From Sulfurimonas sp. (GTDB taxonomy: Bacteria; Campylobacterota; Campylobacteria; Campylobacterales; Sulfurimonadaceae), in contig JAFLJV010000009.1 of the NCBI GenBank assembly GCA_022712845.1, positions 1-7,375 of the forward strand: a stretch of 7,375 nucleotides of DNA. The letters are read 5' to 3'. This document shows positions 1 to 6,423 of this stretch, in pieces. A program made the translations under genes and the position numbers. The notes under the pieces were generated by a model. That model worked only from the letters and a program-made list of their open reading frames with translations. It had not been told where the DNA came from and ran no database searches. The stretch's first letter is position 1. The number at the start of each line of letters is the position of its first letter.

Positions 1-1182
1 GTAACTGTAGCAATAGGTGGTGATCCACTTTATACTTGGTGTGCAACAGCTCCTCTTCCATATGGTGTAAATGAGCTTTTAATGTATGGACTTATAAAAA
101 AAGAACCTGCAAAATTGGTTAAATCTTTAACAACACCATTATATATTCCAAGAGATGTTGATTATGTAATTGAGGGTTGGGTAGATACACAGAATTTAAA
201 AATAGAGGGTCCATTTGGTGATCATACTGGTTATTATACTTTAGAAGAGCCATACCCTGTTATGGAAGTTAGTGCTATAACAATGAAAAAAGAACCTATG
301 TTTTTAGCAACAGTTGTTGGTAAACCACCTCTAGAAGATAAATATATGGGCTGGGCAACTGGAAAGATATTTTTTCCACTCCTAAAGACAACAGTACCAG
401 ATTTACTTGATTATCATATGCCTGAGAATGCTGGTTTTCATAATCTCATACTTGCAAAAATGAAACCTCTTTATAAGGGACATGCAAAACAATTTATGCA
501 TGCTTTTTGGGGCGTAGGACAGATGAGTTTTGTTAAACATGCAATATTTTTAGATGAGAATGCTCCAAAATTAGAAAATTATGAAACATTAACATTATAC
601 ATATTAGATAGATTTACTCCTAAATCACTCTTTATAAGTGAAGGAATTTTAGATGCATTAGATCATTCTTCACCAGAGACTCTAGTTGGTGGAAAACTAG
701 GAATTGATGTAACAGCAGCTTATAAAGTTGAAGCACCGCAACTACTAGGTGATGAAGAATTACTTGCAAAAGTGAAAGAGATAGTTCCAGATGTTGTAAA
801 TATTCATCAATATATGAGAAGAACAAAAAATCCTATTACAGTTATATCTGTAAATAAAACAAAAAATGTAAAAGAGTATTTTGATGCTTTGGTTGATTTA
901 AGTACACATATTAGGATAGTTGTTTTTGTGGATGATAGTAAAAATGATATCTTTAATTCCTATATGACAATTTGGAGAGTTACAAATAATATAGATGCTC
1001 AAAGAGATATTTATATATCAGGTTTAATGGTTGGAATTGATGGAACAAATAAAAATTCTCTTGATGGATTTAATCGAGAATGGCCAGATGATGTTGATTG
1101 TACACCAAGTGTTGTTGAATCACTAAAAGCAAAAGGTTTATGGGATTTAAGTGATGAAGAGTATAACAAATATCAATTATAA
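1..1182 (+). CDS. ubiD: UbiD-family decarboxylase, menaquinone-biosynthesis type (5' truncated)
   Basis: The reading frame is open from base 1, so the gene begins before the window; the ATG at 82 is internal. The visible 393 residues correspond to the C-terminal two thirds of a roughly 600-residue UbiD protein. UbiD enzymes are cytosolic, prenylated-FMN-dependent (de)carboxylases of aromatic or unsaturated acids. The family hallmark EGPFGDHTGYY lies at nt 205-237; its first Glu and the Asp match the acidic pair next to the cofactor in characterised members. Further family blocks are GKPPLEDKYMG (about nt 319-351), GHAKQFMHAFWGVGQ (about nt 479-523) and the C-terminal NNIDAQRDIYISG with GIDGTNK (about nt 988-1050). 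In Campylobacterota this type is usually assigned to menaquinone synthesis by the futalosine route. That assignment is family knowledge, and the symbol is family-level only. It is followed 26 nt later by argH, probably in one transcript. Confidence 0.9.
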   Translation, partial: VTVAIGGDPLYTWCATAPLPYGVNELLMYGLIKKEPAKLVKSLTTPLYIPRDVDYVIEGWVDTQNLKIEGPFGDHTGYYTLEEPYPVMEVSAITMKKEPMFLATVVGKPPLEDKYMGWATGKIFFPLLKTTVPDLLDYHMPENAGFHNLILAKMKPLYKGHAKQFMHAFWGVGQMSFVKHAIFLDENAPKLENYETLTLYILDRFTPKSLFISEGILDALDHSSPETLVGGKLGIDVTAAYKVEAPQLLGDEELLAKVKEIVPDVVNIHQYMRRTKNPITVISVNKTKNVKEYFDALVDLSTHIRIVVFVDDSKNDIFNSYMTIWRVTNNIDAQRDIYISGLMVGIDGTNKNSLDGFNREWPDDVDCTPSVVESLKAKGLWDLSDEEYNKYQL

Positions 1183-1208
1183 AAAAGTAATAAATTAAGG
1201 AAATAAAT

Positions 1209-2588
1209 ATGGAAAAAATGTGGTCAGGTCGCTTTTCAGCGAGTGCATCTTCTCTTTTAGATGAGTTTAATGCATCTATTATGTATGATAGAAAACTATA
1301 TATTGAAGATATAGAAGGCTCACTTGCTCACGCTGCAATGTTAGCAAAACAAGAAATACTAACGACAGAAGAACTTATACAAATCACTGATGGTCTTAAT
1401 CAAGTAAGAGCAGAGATAGAATCAGGTGAGTTTGAGTGGAATATATCTGATGAAGATTTACATATGGGGATTGAAAAAAGACTGACTGCAATAATTGGTG
1501 ATGCTGGAAAAAAACTTCATACTGCTAGAAGTAGAAATGATCAAGTTGCAGTTGACTTTCGTCGTTGGGTTCTTAAGCGTAACAAAGATATAGTTGAAGC
1601 TCTTAAATTACTAATGGCTGAAGTATTAGTTGTAGCCAACAAACACACTGAAACTCTTATCCCTGGAATGACTCACTTACAACATGCTCAACCAACAAAT
1701 TTTGGTTTTCATTTAGGAGCGTACCTTAGTATGTTCAAGCGTGATATCCAAAGATTTGAAGATTCTTACAAAAGAAATAATGTCTCTCCATTAGGATGTG
1801 CTGCATTAGCTGGAACTCCACATAAGATAGATAGAGATATGACAGCAGAGCTTTTAGGTTTTGATAGTGTAAGTACAAACTGTTTAGATACTGTAAGTGA
1901 TAGAGATTTTGCACTAGAGATTCTGTTTAATATCTCAACAATGATGATGCACATCTCAAGATTAAGTGAAGAGCTTGTGATGTGGTCAAGTTATGAGTTT
2001 GGTTTTGTTGAGTTAAGTGATGAATACTCAACTGGCTCATCAATTATGCCACAAAAGAAAAATCCTGATGTTCCTGAACTTCTTCGTGGAAAAACTGGTC
2101 GTGTATACGGCTCACTTATGGGACTTTTAACTGTAATGAAAGGTCTTCCATTAGCTTATAACAAAGATACTCAAGAGGATAAAGAGGGTGTTTTTGATTC
2201 AGTTGAAACGGCTTTAATATCATTAGAGATTTTAAAAGAAGCTATCAAGACTATGGAAGTAAAAGCTCATAATATGGAATCTGCATGTTCAGTAGGGCAT
2301 TTAGCAGCTACAGACTTGGCTGATTATTTGGTAGAAAAGTGTGATATTCCATTTCGTGAAGCTCATTTTATTACAGGACATGCAGTTGCAAAAAGTGAAG
2401 AGTTGAAAATTGATTTAAGTGATATAGAGCTTAAATATCTCCAAGAGATAGACTCTAGAATAAATGAAGATGTACTTGAATTCTTAGTTCTTAGAAACTC
2501 TATGAATGCTAGAACTTCTGCCGGTGGAACATCGACTGTAAGAACAAAAGAGCAATTAGAATCTTTTAAAACTTTTTTACAAGGATAA
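1209..2588 (+). CDS. argH: Argininosuccinate lyase
   Basis: This enzyme cleaves argininosuccinate to arginine and fumarate, the last step of arginine biosynthesis, and works as a cytosolic homotetramer. The 459 residues match the usual family length. Visible signatures are the N-terminal [18 protein letters not shown] at residues 104-114, the TH pair (T155-H156) in [11 protein letters not shown] that supplies active-site residues, and the fumarase/aspartase superfamily signature [12 protein letters not shown] at 276-287. That last segment is the mobile loop with the catalytic serine (Ser277/278). The C-terminal SAGGTS segment is also typical. The ATG at 1209 is supported by an AAGGAA ribosome site at 1197-1202, 6 nt upstream. 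The gene lies 26 nt after the UbiD gene and 2 nt before the OsmC gene, so a shared transcript is likely although the functions are unrelated. All key residues appear intact. Confidence 0.98.
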   Translation: MEKMWSGRFSASASSLLDEFNASIMYDRKLYIEDIEGSLAHAAMLAKQEILTTEELIQITDGLNQVRAEIESGEFEWNISDEDLHMGIEKRLTAIIGDAGKKLHTARSRNDQVAVDFRRWVLKRNKDIVEALKLLMAEVLVVANKHTETLIPGMTHLQHAQPTNFGFHLGAYLSMFKRDIQRFEDSYKRNNVSPLGCAALAGTPHKIDRDMTAELLGFDSVSTNCLDTVSDRDFALEILFNISTMMMHISRLSEELVMWSSYEFGFVELSDEYSTGSSIMPQKKNPDVPELLRGKTGRVYGSLMGLLTVMKGLPLAYNKDTQEDKEGVFDSVETALISLEILKEAIKTMEVKAHNMESACSVGHLAATDLADYLVEKCDIPFREAHFITGHAVAKSEELKIDLSDIELKYLQEIDSRINEDVLEFLVLRNSMNARTSAGGTSTVRTKEQLESFKTFLQG

Positions 2589-2590
2589 TT

Positions 2591-3055
2591 ATGAAAGTAT
2601 CTGTTTCACATCAAGATGGAATGAAATTTGAAGCAAAGACTGCAAAAAGCAGTTTTATCATTGACTGCCCAGAGATAACACCGGTTGAGTATTTTTTAGC
2701 AGGTATTATTACATGTAGTGCAACTGATATGGTTTTAATGCCGAAAAATCAAGATAAAACTGTAACTGACTTGGTAATAGATGGTGATGTTGTAAGAAAT
2801 GATGACCATCCAAGAAAGTTTAATACTCTTCATCTGGATTACAAGTTTAATTCAGATGCTGATGATACTATGGCAGGACGTTGGGTTATGGCTTCATTAG
2901 AGACATACTGCTCAACGATAAATACTATCCGCGATACTACTGCTATAACTTACTCAATAACACATAATGGAAAGCTTATCAAAGAGAATGAGAAGATGAT
3001 TTCCGGTGGTGGAACAAGTATAGATATGGGTGAAATAGAAGCCTGCCCTTCTTAA
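2591..3055 (+). CDS. OsmC/Ohr-family protein (thiol-dependent peroxidase family)
   Basis: The 154-residue protein has OsmC-fold hallmarks: TPVEYFLAGIITCSATDMV at 30-48, carrying Cys42 with the conserved upstream Glu33, and a second cysteine, Cys107, in LETYCSTINTI. In characterised OsmC and Ohr proteins these two cysteines reduce organic hydroperoxides; both are present, so peroxidase activity is plausible but the substrate is unknown. The C-terminus carries an extra cysteine (EACPS). The start ATG lies 2 nt after the argH stop in a TAATTATG junction. Its ribosome site AAGGA (2581-2585) sits inside the end of argH, so translation is probably coupled to argH. No signal peptide is visible; expected location is the cytosol. 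It may simply be a generic OsmC-family protein and not a dedicated Ohr. Confidence 0.85.
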   Translation: MKVSVSHQDGMKFEAKTAKSSFIIDCPEITPVEYFLAGIITCSATDMVLMPKNQDKTVTDLVIDGDVVRNDDHPRKFNTLHLDYKFNSDADDTMAGRWVMASLETYCSTINTIRDTTAITYSITHNGKLIKENEKMISGGGTSIDMGEIEACPS

Positions 3056-3081
3056 TTTATTAATCTAATTGCAAATATTTA

Positions 3082-3113
3082 TATAAAACTAGATATAATT
3101 AATTTAGTTTATA
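3082..3113. repeat. Imperfect inverted repeat spanning the candidate -10 box
   Basis: AAACTAGAT (3086-3094) pairs with ATTTAGTTT (3102-3110) as nine consecutive pairs including one G-T, around a 7-nt loop. Three more outer pairs form if A3085 is bulged. The candidate TATAAT at 3094-3099 begins at the last base of the left arm and runs into the loop. It could be an operator or a weak hairpin after the OsmC gene, but the arms are AT-rich and no T-run follows, so a terminator role is doubtful. Confidence 0.4.
3094..3099 (+). promoter_or_regulatory. Candidate -10 element for the OCD/ATP-grasp operon
   Basis: A consensus TATAAT lies 67 nt before the ATG at 3167. A TTGCAA at 3069-3074 could serve as -35 but the 19-nt spacing is long; Campylobacterota sigma-70 promoters often lack a clear -35. 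Transcription would start near 3105-3107, leaving a leader of about 60 nt that contains the 3120-3148 palindrome. The region is so AT-rich that this box is only suggestive. Confidence 0.45.
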
Positions 3114-3119
3114 AAAGTT

Positions 3120-3148
3120 GGAAATTATAAAATAATTTTATAGTTTCC
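3120..3148. promoter_or_regulatory. 29-bp near-perfect palindrome, candidate operator or leader hairpin
   Basis: The left half GGAAATTATAAAAT (3120-3133) and the right half ATTTTATAGTTTCC (3135-3148) are complementary at 13 of 14 positions around central A3134; the exception is a T/G pair (3125/3143), which is a wobble in RNA. It lies 18 nt before the OCD start codon and downstream of the candidate -10. A dimeric repressor bound here would block early transcription of the operon. The core has an A-centred two-fold layout reminiscent of Fur-type boxes, but the match to that consensus is poor. It is followed by TTCAATTAAAG and not a T-run, which argues against an intrinsic terminator. Confidence 0.6.
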
Positions 3149-3166
3149 TTCAATTAAAGAAGATAA

Positions 3167-4168
3167 ATGCATACAGATGAATTAAAATTACTTTTACGAC
3201 TGCAGGATGAGCCTTGCATCTCTATTTCTGATATAGAAGCTCATGATATATTAATGACAAATTCAACAGAATTTATGGATGAGTTAAAGATTTTATATAA
3301 AGAGTGGGGGAATGGTAAGAAATGGGTAACCATTCCAGAGAAAAAAATAATCAATACACCTAATCTTGCAGGTGACTTTCGTGTGATGCCTTGTATTACA
3401 GATTTTAGTGGTGGTATTAAAGCTGTTAAAGTAATTGGTACTAACGAAGAGAATAGAACCATTAAAGACAAAATTAGTGTCGGTAAAATGCTATTAATTG
3501 ATTGGTATGATAACTATGTTTATGCAATTATAGATGCTTGTGTATTATCATCATTTAGAACAGCAGCTATTAGTTTGTTAGCTTATTCTTTGAAATACAA
3601 CAAAAATCAAGATTCAATAGGTATCCTCGGATTGGGACGAGTTGGCTTTTATACTGCAATTTTACTGCATCGTTGGTTAGGCGTAACTCATATAAATTGC
3701 TATGATAGTAATACTGAAATAGGTGAGAAGTTTAAAAAACTGGTCTCATATTATTCACCTGACTTGACTCTAAATATGCTGGAAAAAGAGCCACTTATAA
3801 AAGATTCAACATCCTTGTTTCTTGCAACAGACTCAGAAATAGCACTCCTTAATGCTAAAAATAGTTCACATCTGAAATTTATAAGCAGTGTTGGTGCAGA
3901 TGCAGATAATTTATCAGAGCTGGATGAAAGTATTATCCAAGATTGTAATATTATTACAGACTCAATACAATCAATGTTATTAGGAGATATGAAGATTTGG
4001 AGTGATAAAAAGTTATTATCAAAAGATGACGTTGTTGAGTTAAAAGATATTATTAATTCCAAAGAAATATTAAAAGAAAATACACTCTTTATTTCAACTG
4101 GTGTAGCTCTGCAAGATGCCATTATCGGTAAATTTATAGTTGACAAACAAACTAAAAAGGCTATATAA
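3167..4168 (+). CDS. Ornithine cyclodeaminase / mu-crystallin family (SbnB-like) NAD-dependent dehydrogenase
   Basis: The 333-residue protein belongs to the ornithine cyclodeaminase/mu-crystallin superfamily. The N-terminal half carries GGIKAVKVIGTNEENR with Lys88 and the arginine block SSFRTAAISLLAYSL with Arg131. A Rossmann NAD-binding segment IGILGLGRVG follows, with its glycines at 155, 157 and 160. VGADADNLSELD supplies Asp245, at the position of the catalytic Asp of bacterial ornithine cyclodeaminase. By family alignment from memory, Lys88, Arg131 and Asp245 fit the substrate-carboxylate and catalytic set, so the enzyme should be active. The IGTN/SSFRTAA pattern recalls SbnB, which oxidatively releases 2,3-diaminopropionate during staphyloferrin B synthesis. 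Other members cyclise ornithine or act on imino and opine-type acids, so the substrate is unknown. No SbnA-like partner is in the window. The start has a weak purine-rich site (AAGAAG, 3157-3162). The stop is 2 nt before the ATP-grasp gene. Confidence 0.82.
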   Translation: MHTDELKLLLRLQDEPCISISDIEAHDILMTNSTEFMDELKILYKEWGNGKKWVTIPEKKIINTPNLAGDFRVMPCITDFSGGIKAVKVIGTNEENRTIKDKISVGKMLLIDWYDNYVYAIIDACVLSSFRTAAISLLAYSLKYNKNQDSIGILGLGRVGFYTAILLHRWLGVTHINCYDSNTEIGEKFKKLVSYYSPDLTLNMLEKEPLIKDSTSLFLATDSEIALLNAKNSSHLKFISSVGADADNLSELDESIIQDCNIITDSIQSMLLGDMKIWSDKKLLSKDDVVELKDIINSKEILKENTLFISTGVALQDAIIGKFIVDKQTKKAI

Positions 4169-4170
4169 TT

Positions 4171-5940
4171 ATGTACACTCAAGCAATTCGTAAAATTACT
4201 TTTACTTTAAATGTTGACGAACCTATAGATTTTAATTTACTTGATGATTGGTTGACATCCGTATTGAAAATTGAAATCGATGATGGTGACAATACTATTA
4301 ATCCTATAGAATCTTTAATAGAGAGGAAGTTGTTATTTATCAGATCCCTATTACAGGCTGTTTTATTACCTTGTTTTGATATGGGCACTATTTTAAAGCT
4401 TGATCAAAATTTAAAAACTCCATCGAAATGGACAGTGCAAGTAGCAGTTGTAAATATTGATAATATTCCAAATGTTTTATATCAAACAATCATAAACTTT
4501 ACAATTAAAAATATTGACTGGATGACAAAGAACCCAAAAACAATTCAAAATATTGAGTATCTATATGGCTTAATTCAAAAAGAGATAATTAATAAATTTA
4601 AAAGAATGGTAGGCTCAGGAAAATCAACTATGCCAATGCTTCGCGTTGCACATCAACAAAATATACCTTTTTTTTATTTAGGTGGAGGTACTTATCAACT
4701 AGGTTGTGGTGCAAAATCTAGACAAGTAAGCCGAAGTACAACTGACTTAGACTCTAATATTGGTGCCAAAATGTCTAATAATAAAATGCTTACATCCAAT
4801 TTAATTCGTATGGCAGGTTTGCCTGCTCCAGTAAACGGAGTCTCTTCAACTGTTCAAAATGCAACTGCAGTAGCTAATAAAATCGGATGGCCTATTGTTG
4901 TTAAACCCGTGGATGCAGATCGTGGTGAAGGTGTTACTATTGGTGTTAAAAATAATAAGCAACTTAAAATTGCATTTAAAGAAGCAGTACGGTTTTCTAG
5001 GTCTAAAAATATTATTATTGAAAAAGAAGTGAAGGGTGTTGCACATAGAATATTTATTGCAAATGGCAAACTTCTTTATGTAGTAAAACGCTTACCAAAA
5101 GCAATTAAAGGGGATGGGCAAAAAATAGTATCCCAGCTTATAGAAGAAGCAAATAAAGTTGTACTTGATAATCCTCCTTGGCTTCGTGACAAAGTTTTTC
5201 CAGATGACAGTGAAGCAGTAGTTGCAATGAAAAAATCAGGTTTTTCATTGAGCTCTATACCAAAAGATGGAGAACTCGTTCCATTAAGAATGATTGAATC
5301 TACCGCTTCAGGAGGGACATCTAAAGACTTAACAAATGATATACATCCTGATAATTTAGATATTTCTTTAAGAGCAGCAAAACTTTTTGGGTTAGAGATC
5401 GCCGGTATTGATATTATTACTACAGATATTAAAAAGCCTTGGCATGAAACCGGTGCCATAATAAATGAAGTAAATCTTGCACCGCTATTAGGTGGAGGTG
5501 AAATTTCCAGAAGTTATATTCCTAATTTTCTTAAAAATATAATGGATGGAGATGGTCGAATTCCAATTAGTGTTGTAATTGGTGGGGGTGAAGCTATGGA
5601 TAGTGCAATTAAAGAGCAAAATACTTTAATTAAGCAGGGAGTTTCCTGTTTTTTAACTAGTCACAAAGTAACTATAAACCAATCAGCAAGTGAAATGATA
5701 CTTCCCTTTAAAGGTCTTCACCAGAGATGCAAGGCTCTTTTATTAAATTCTCAAGTACAAGTATTAATACTTGTACTTCAAACTGATGAATTTTTATATA
5801 CTGGTTTGCCCATTGATGGAATAAGTCAGATAACTAATACAGGGGGAGAGCTTGTGTCATCAAAAGATGCACAAAAAGAACTACAACAAGATAGGGTTGA
5901 TGCACTTCTTAGTTTAATAGATAAGATTAAAAATAGATAA
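4171..5940 (+). CDS. Cyanophycin-synthetase-like ATP-grasp ligase with degenerate Mur-ligase remnant
   Basis: The 589-residue protein follows the domain order of cyanophycin synthetase (CphA) but is far shorter than the roughly 870-900 residues of that enzyme. Residues 1 to about 140 are a divergent N-terminal domain. From about 147 comes the CphA-type linker, with GSGKST where CphA has a GPST motif, followed by FYLGGGTYQLGCG and the ATP-grasp fold. Nucleotide-binding segments are WPIVVKPVDADRGEGV (Lys245) and IIIEKEV (Glu284), followed by HR at 292-293. Asp414 (AGIDII), Glu433 and Asn435 (NEVN) form the expected metal-binding set, so this domain looks catalytically complete. In CphA the ATP-grasp domain adds Asp to a growing backbone; here it should form an amide bond on an unidentified acid. 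Residues 461-589 are a shortened Mur-ligase-like remnant. The ribosome site AAAAGG (4155-4160) lies 10 nt upstream, and the gap to the OCD gene is 2 nt, so the two are surely co-transcribed. Confidence 0.85.
   Translation: MYTQAIRKITFTLNVDEPIDFNLLDDWLTSVLKIEIDDGDNTINPIESLIERKLLFIRSLLQAVLLPCFDMGTILKLDQNLKTPSKWTVQVAVVNIDNIPNVLYQTIINFTIKNIDWMTKNPKTIQNIEYLYGLIQKEIINKFKRMVGSGKSTMPMLRVAHQQNIPFFYLGGGTYQLGCGAKSRQVSRSTTDLDSNIGAKMSNNKMLTSNLIRMAGLPAPVNGVSSTVQNATAVANKIGWPIVVKPVDADRGEGVTIGVKNNKQLKIAFKEAVRFSRSKNIIIEKEVKGVAHRIFIANGKLLYVVKRLPKAIKGDGQKIVSQLIEEANKVVLDNPPWLRDKVFPDDSEAVVAMKKSGFSLSSIPKDGELVPLRMIESTASGGTSKDLTNDIHPDNLDISLRAAKLFGLEIAGIDIITTDIKKPWHETGAIINEVNLAPLLGGGEISRSYIPNFLKNIMDGDGRIPISVVIGGGEAMDSAIKEQNTLIKQGVSCFLTSHKVTINQSASEMILPFKGLHQRCKALLLNSQVQVLILVLQTDEFLYTGLPIDGISQITNTGGELVSSKDAQKELQQDRVDALLSLIDKIKNR
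5551..5937 (+). other. Degenerate, truncated Mur-ligase-like domain inside the ATP-grasp protein
   Basis: These codons encode residues 461-589. The segment opens with GDGRIPISVVIGGG, where CphA has a GRIPI-V-V-TGTNGKTT stretch that begins its Mur-ligase P-loop. Here the Lys-Thr P-loop is replaced by GGGEAMDS, so ATP binding by this half should be lost. The following residues, including LTSHKVTIN, LLLNSQVQVLILVLQ and GISQITNTGG, still follow the CphA spacing through the first part of the Mur fold. The central and C-terminal Mur domains are absent. In CphA this half attaches Arg to Asp side chains, so that reaction is not expected here. The alignment is from memory, not computed. Confidence 0.65.
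5753..5778. repeat. Perfect 26-bp palindrome within the ATP-grasp gene
   Basis: The half-site AAGTACAAGTATT (5753-5765) is followed directly by its exact reverse complement (5766-5778) with no spacer or mismatch. It lies inside the coding frame, in the Mur-remnant part, and encodes roughly QVQVLILVL. In mRNA it could fold into a stem of about 11 bp with a four-base loop. The reading frame stays open and the domain spacing is unchanged. The function, if any, is unknown; possibilities are a protein-binding site, an mRNA structure or a quasipalindrome-templated mutation. Confidence 0.85.
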
Positions 5941-5956
5941 GTATTTGTACTTTAAT

Positions 5957-6313
5957 TTAAAGGAAAACTTTTGGGTTTGAGTCACTAAGATGAGTCCATG
6001 CAAGTTTTGCACCGCCTAATACATGAAAATGCAGATGTTTAACTTCTTGACCACCATTATCACCAATATTTGTTATAACTCTGTATCCTGATTTTTCTAT
6101 ATCCATCTCTTTAGCAACATTTTGAATGAAAATAGTCATATCGGCCATCATTTGAGAACTTACTTCGCTAAAACTATCTACATGTGATTTTGGTATAGCT
6201 AATATATGAACTGGAGCTTTTGGATTGATATCATGAAAAGCCATAAAATTATCATCTTCTAAAATTATTTCTGATGGTATCTCTTTTTTAATTATTTTAC
6301 AAAATAGACACAT
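5957..6313 (-). CDS. HIT-family (histidine triad) nucleotide-binding hydrolase
   Basis: The 118-residue protein carries the defining triad HLHFH followed by VLGG (His93, His95, His97); His95 is the expected nucleophile for nucleotide phosphoramidate or dinucleoside polyphosphate hydrolysis. The N-terminal MCLFCKI supplies a CxxC pair (Cys2, Cys5) which, with His44 in IPKSHVDSF, fits the zinc site of many bacterial HINT-type proteins. AFHDINPKAPVHILAIPK is the usual HIT core strand region. The length is typical. The ATG (complement of 6311-6313) is preceded by an AAAGGA-type ribosome site (complement of 6320-6325). It converges on the ATP-grasp gene with only 16 nt between stops and no convincing terminator. 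It diverges from pheS, a neighbour relationship also found in Campylobacter (from memory). The physiological substrate is unknown; a cytosolic housekeeping role is likely. Confidence 0.95.
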   Translation of the reverse strand: MCLFCKIIKKEIPSEIILEDDNFMAFHDINPKAPVHILAIPKSHVDSFSEVSSQMMADMTIFIQNVAKEMDIEKSGYRVITNIGDNGGQEVKHLHFHVLGGAKLAWTHLSDSNPKVFL

Positions 6314-6334
6314 TTTACATCCTTTTTTTAGTTT

Positions 6335-6343
6335 ATTGTAGCA
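6335..6343 (-). promoter_or_regulatory. Candidate extended -10 promoter for the HIT gene
   Basis: On the reverse strand this reads TGCTACAAT, a TGn extended -10 with a near-consensus hexamer. It lies 21 nt before the HIT start codon, giving a leader of only about 12-16 nt that just includes the ribosome site. No clear -35 was found. Confidence 0.5.
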
Positions 6344-6384
6344 CAGACTTTAATAAATGAAGCTATATATAAAACATATTTGAT

Positions 6385-6390
6385 TATAAT
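6385..6390 (+). promoter_or_regulatory. Candidate -10 element for pheS
   Basis: A perfect TATAAT preceded by TTTGAT fits Campylobacterota sigma-70 promoters. Transcription would start near 6396-6398, leaving a leader of about 40 nt with the 6406-6423 hairpin. TTATAA within it is self-complementary, so the box also partly reads on the other strand. Confidence 0.55.
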
Positions 6391-6405
6391 AAACCTTTAA
6401 AATTT

Positions 6406-6423
6406 TGAAGGAAAATACCTTCG
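6406..6423 (+). promoter_or_regulatory. Small hairpin in the pheS leader
   Basis: GAAGG (6407-6411) pairs with CCTTC (6418-6422) across a 6-nt A-rich loop, with a possible U-G pair outside. It sits 16 nt before the pheS start. There is no T-run and no Phe-rich leader peptide, so PheM-style attenuation is not supported. It may modulate translation or be incidental. Confidence 0.35.

Noticed and set aside
3120..3148. Palindrome as an intrinsic terminator for the OsmC gene
   Set aside because: The stem is mostly A-T and is followed by TTCAATTAAAG and not a T-run; its position just before the next gene fits an operator or leader element better.
3751..4182. 143-codon reverse-strand open frame opposite the OCD gene
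   Set aside because: It lies almost entirely antisense to a gene with clear family motifs, has Ser/Ile-rich low-complexity composition and shows no recognisable domain.
4612..4629. GSGKST in the ATP-grasp protein, resembling a Walker A P-loop
   Set aside because: It lacks the complete GxxxxGK[ST] spacing, and it aligns with the GPST linker motif that precedes the ATP-grasp domain in CphA; the ATP site is formed by Lys245, Glu284 and the Asp414/Glu433/Asn435 set.
5076..5459. 127-codon reverse-strand open frame opposite the ATP-grasp domain
   Set aside because: It is antisense to the conserved catalytic core, and the constraint on that core explains the open frame; no domain was recognised.
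3167..5940. A complete siderophore or cyanophycin locus
   Set aside because: No SbnA-like synthase, NIS synthetase, cyanophycinase or transporter is present, and the Mur half needed for cyanophycin is broken, so neither product can be claimed.
5939..5962. Terminator between the convergent ATP-grasp and HIT genes
   Set aside because: AAGTA/TACTT forms only a 5-bp weak stem, and the CTTTAATTTAAAG palindrome has no room for a loop; neither is convincing.
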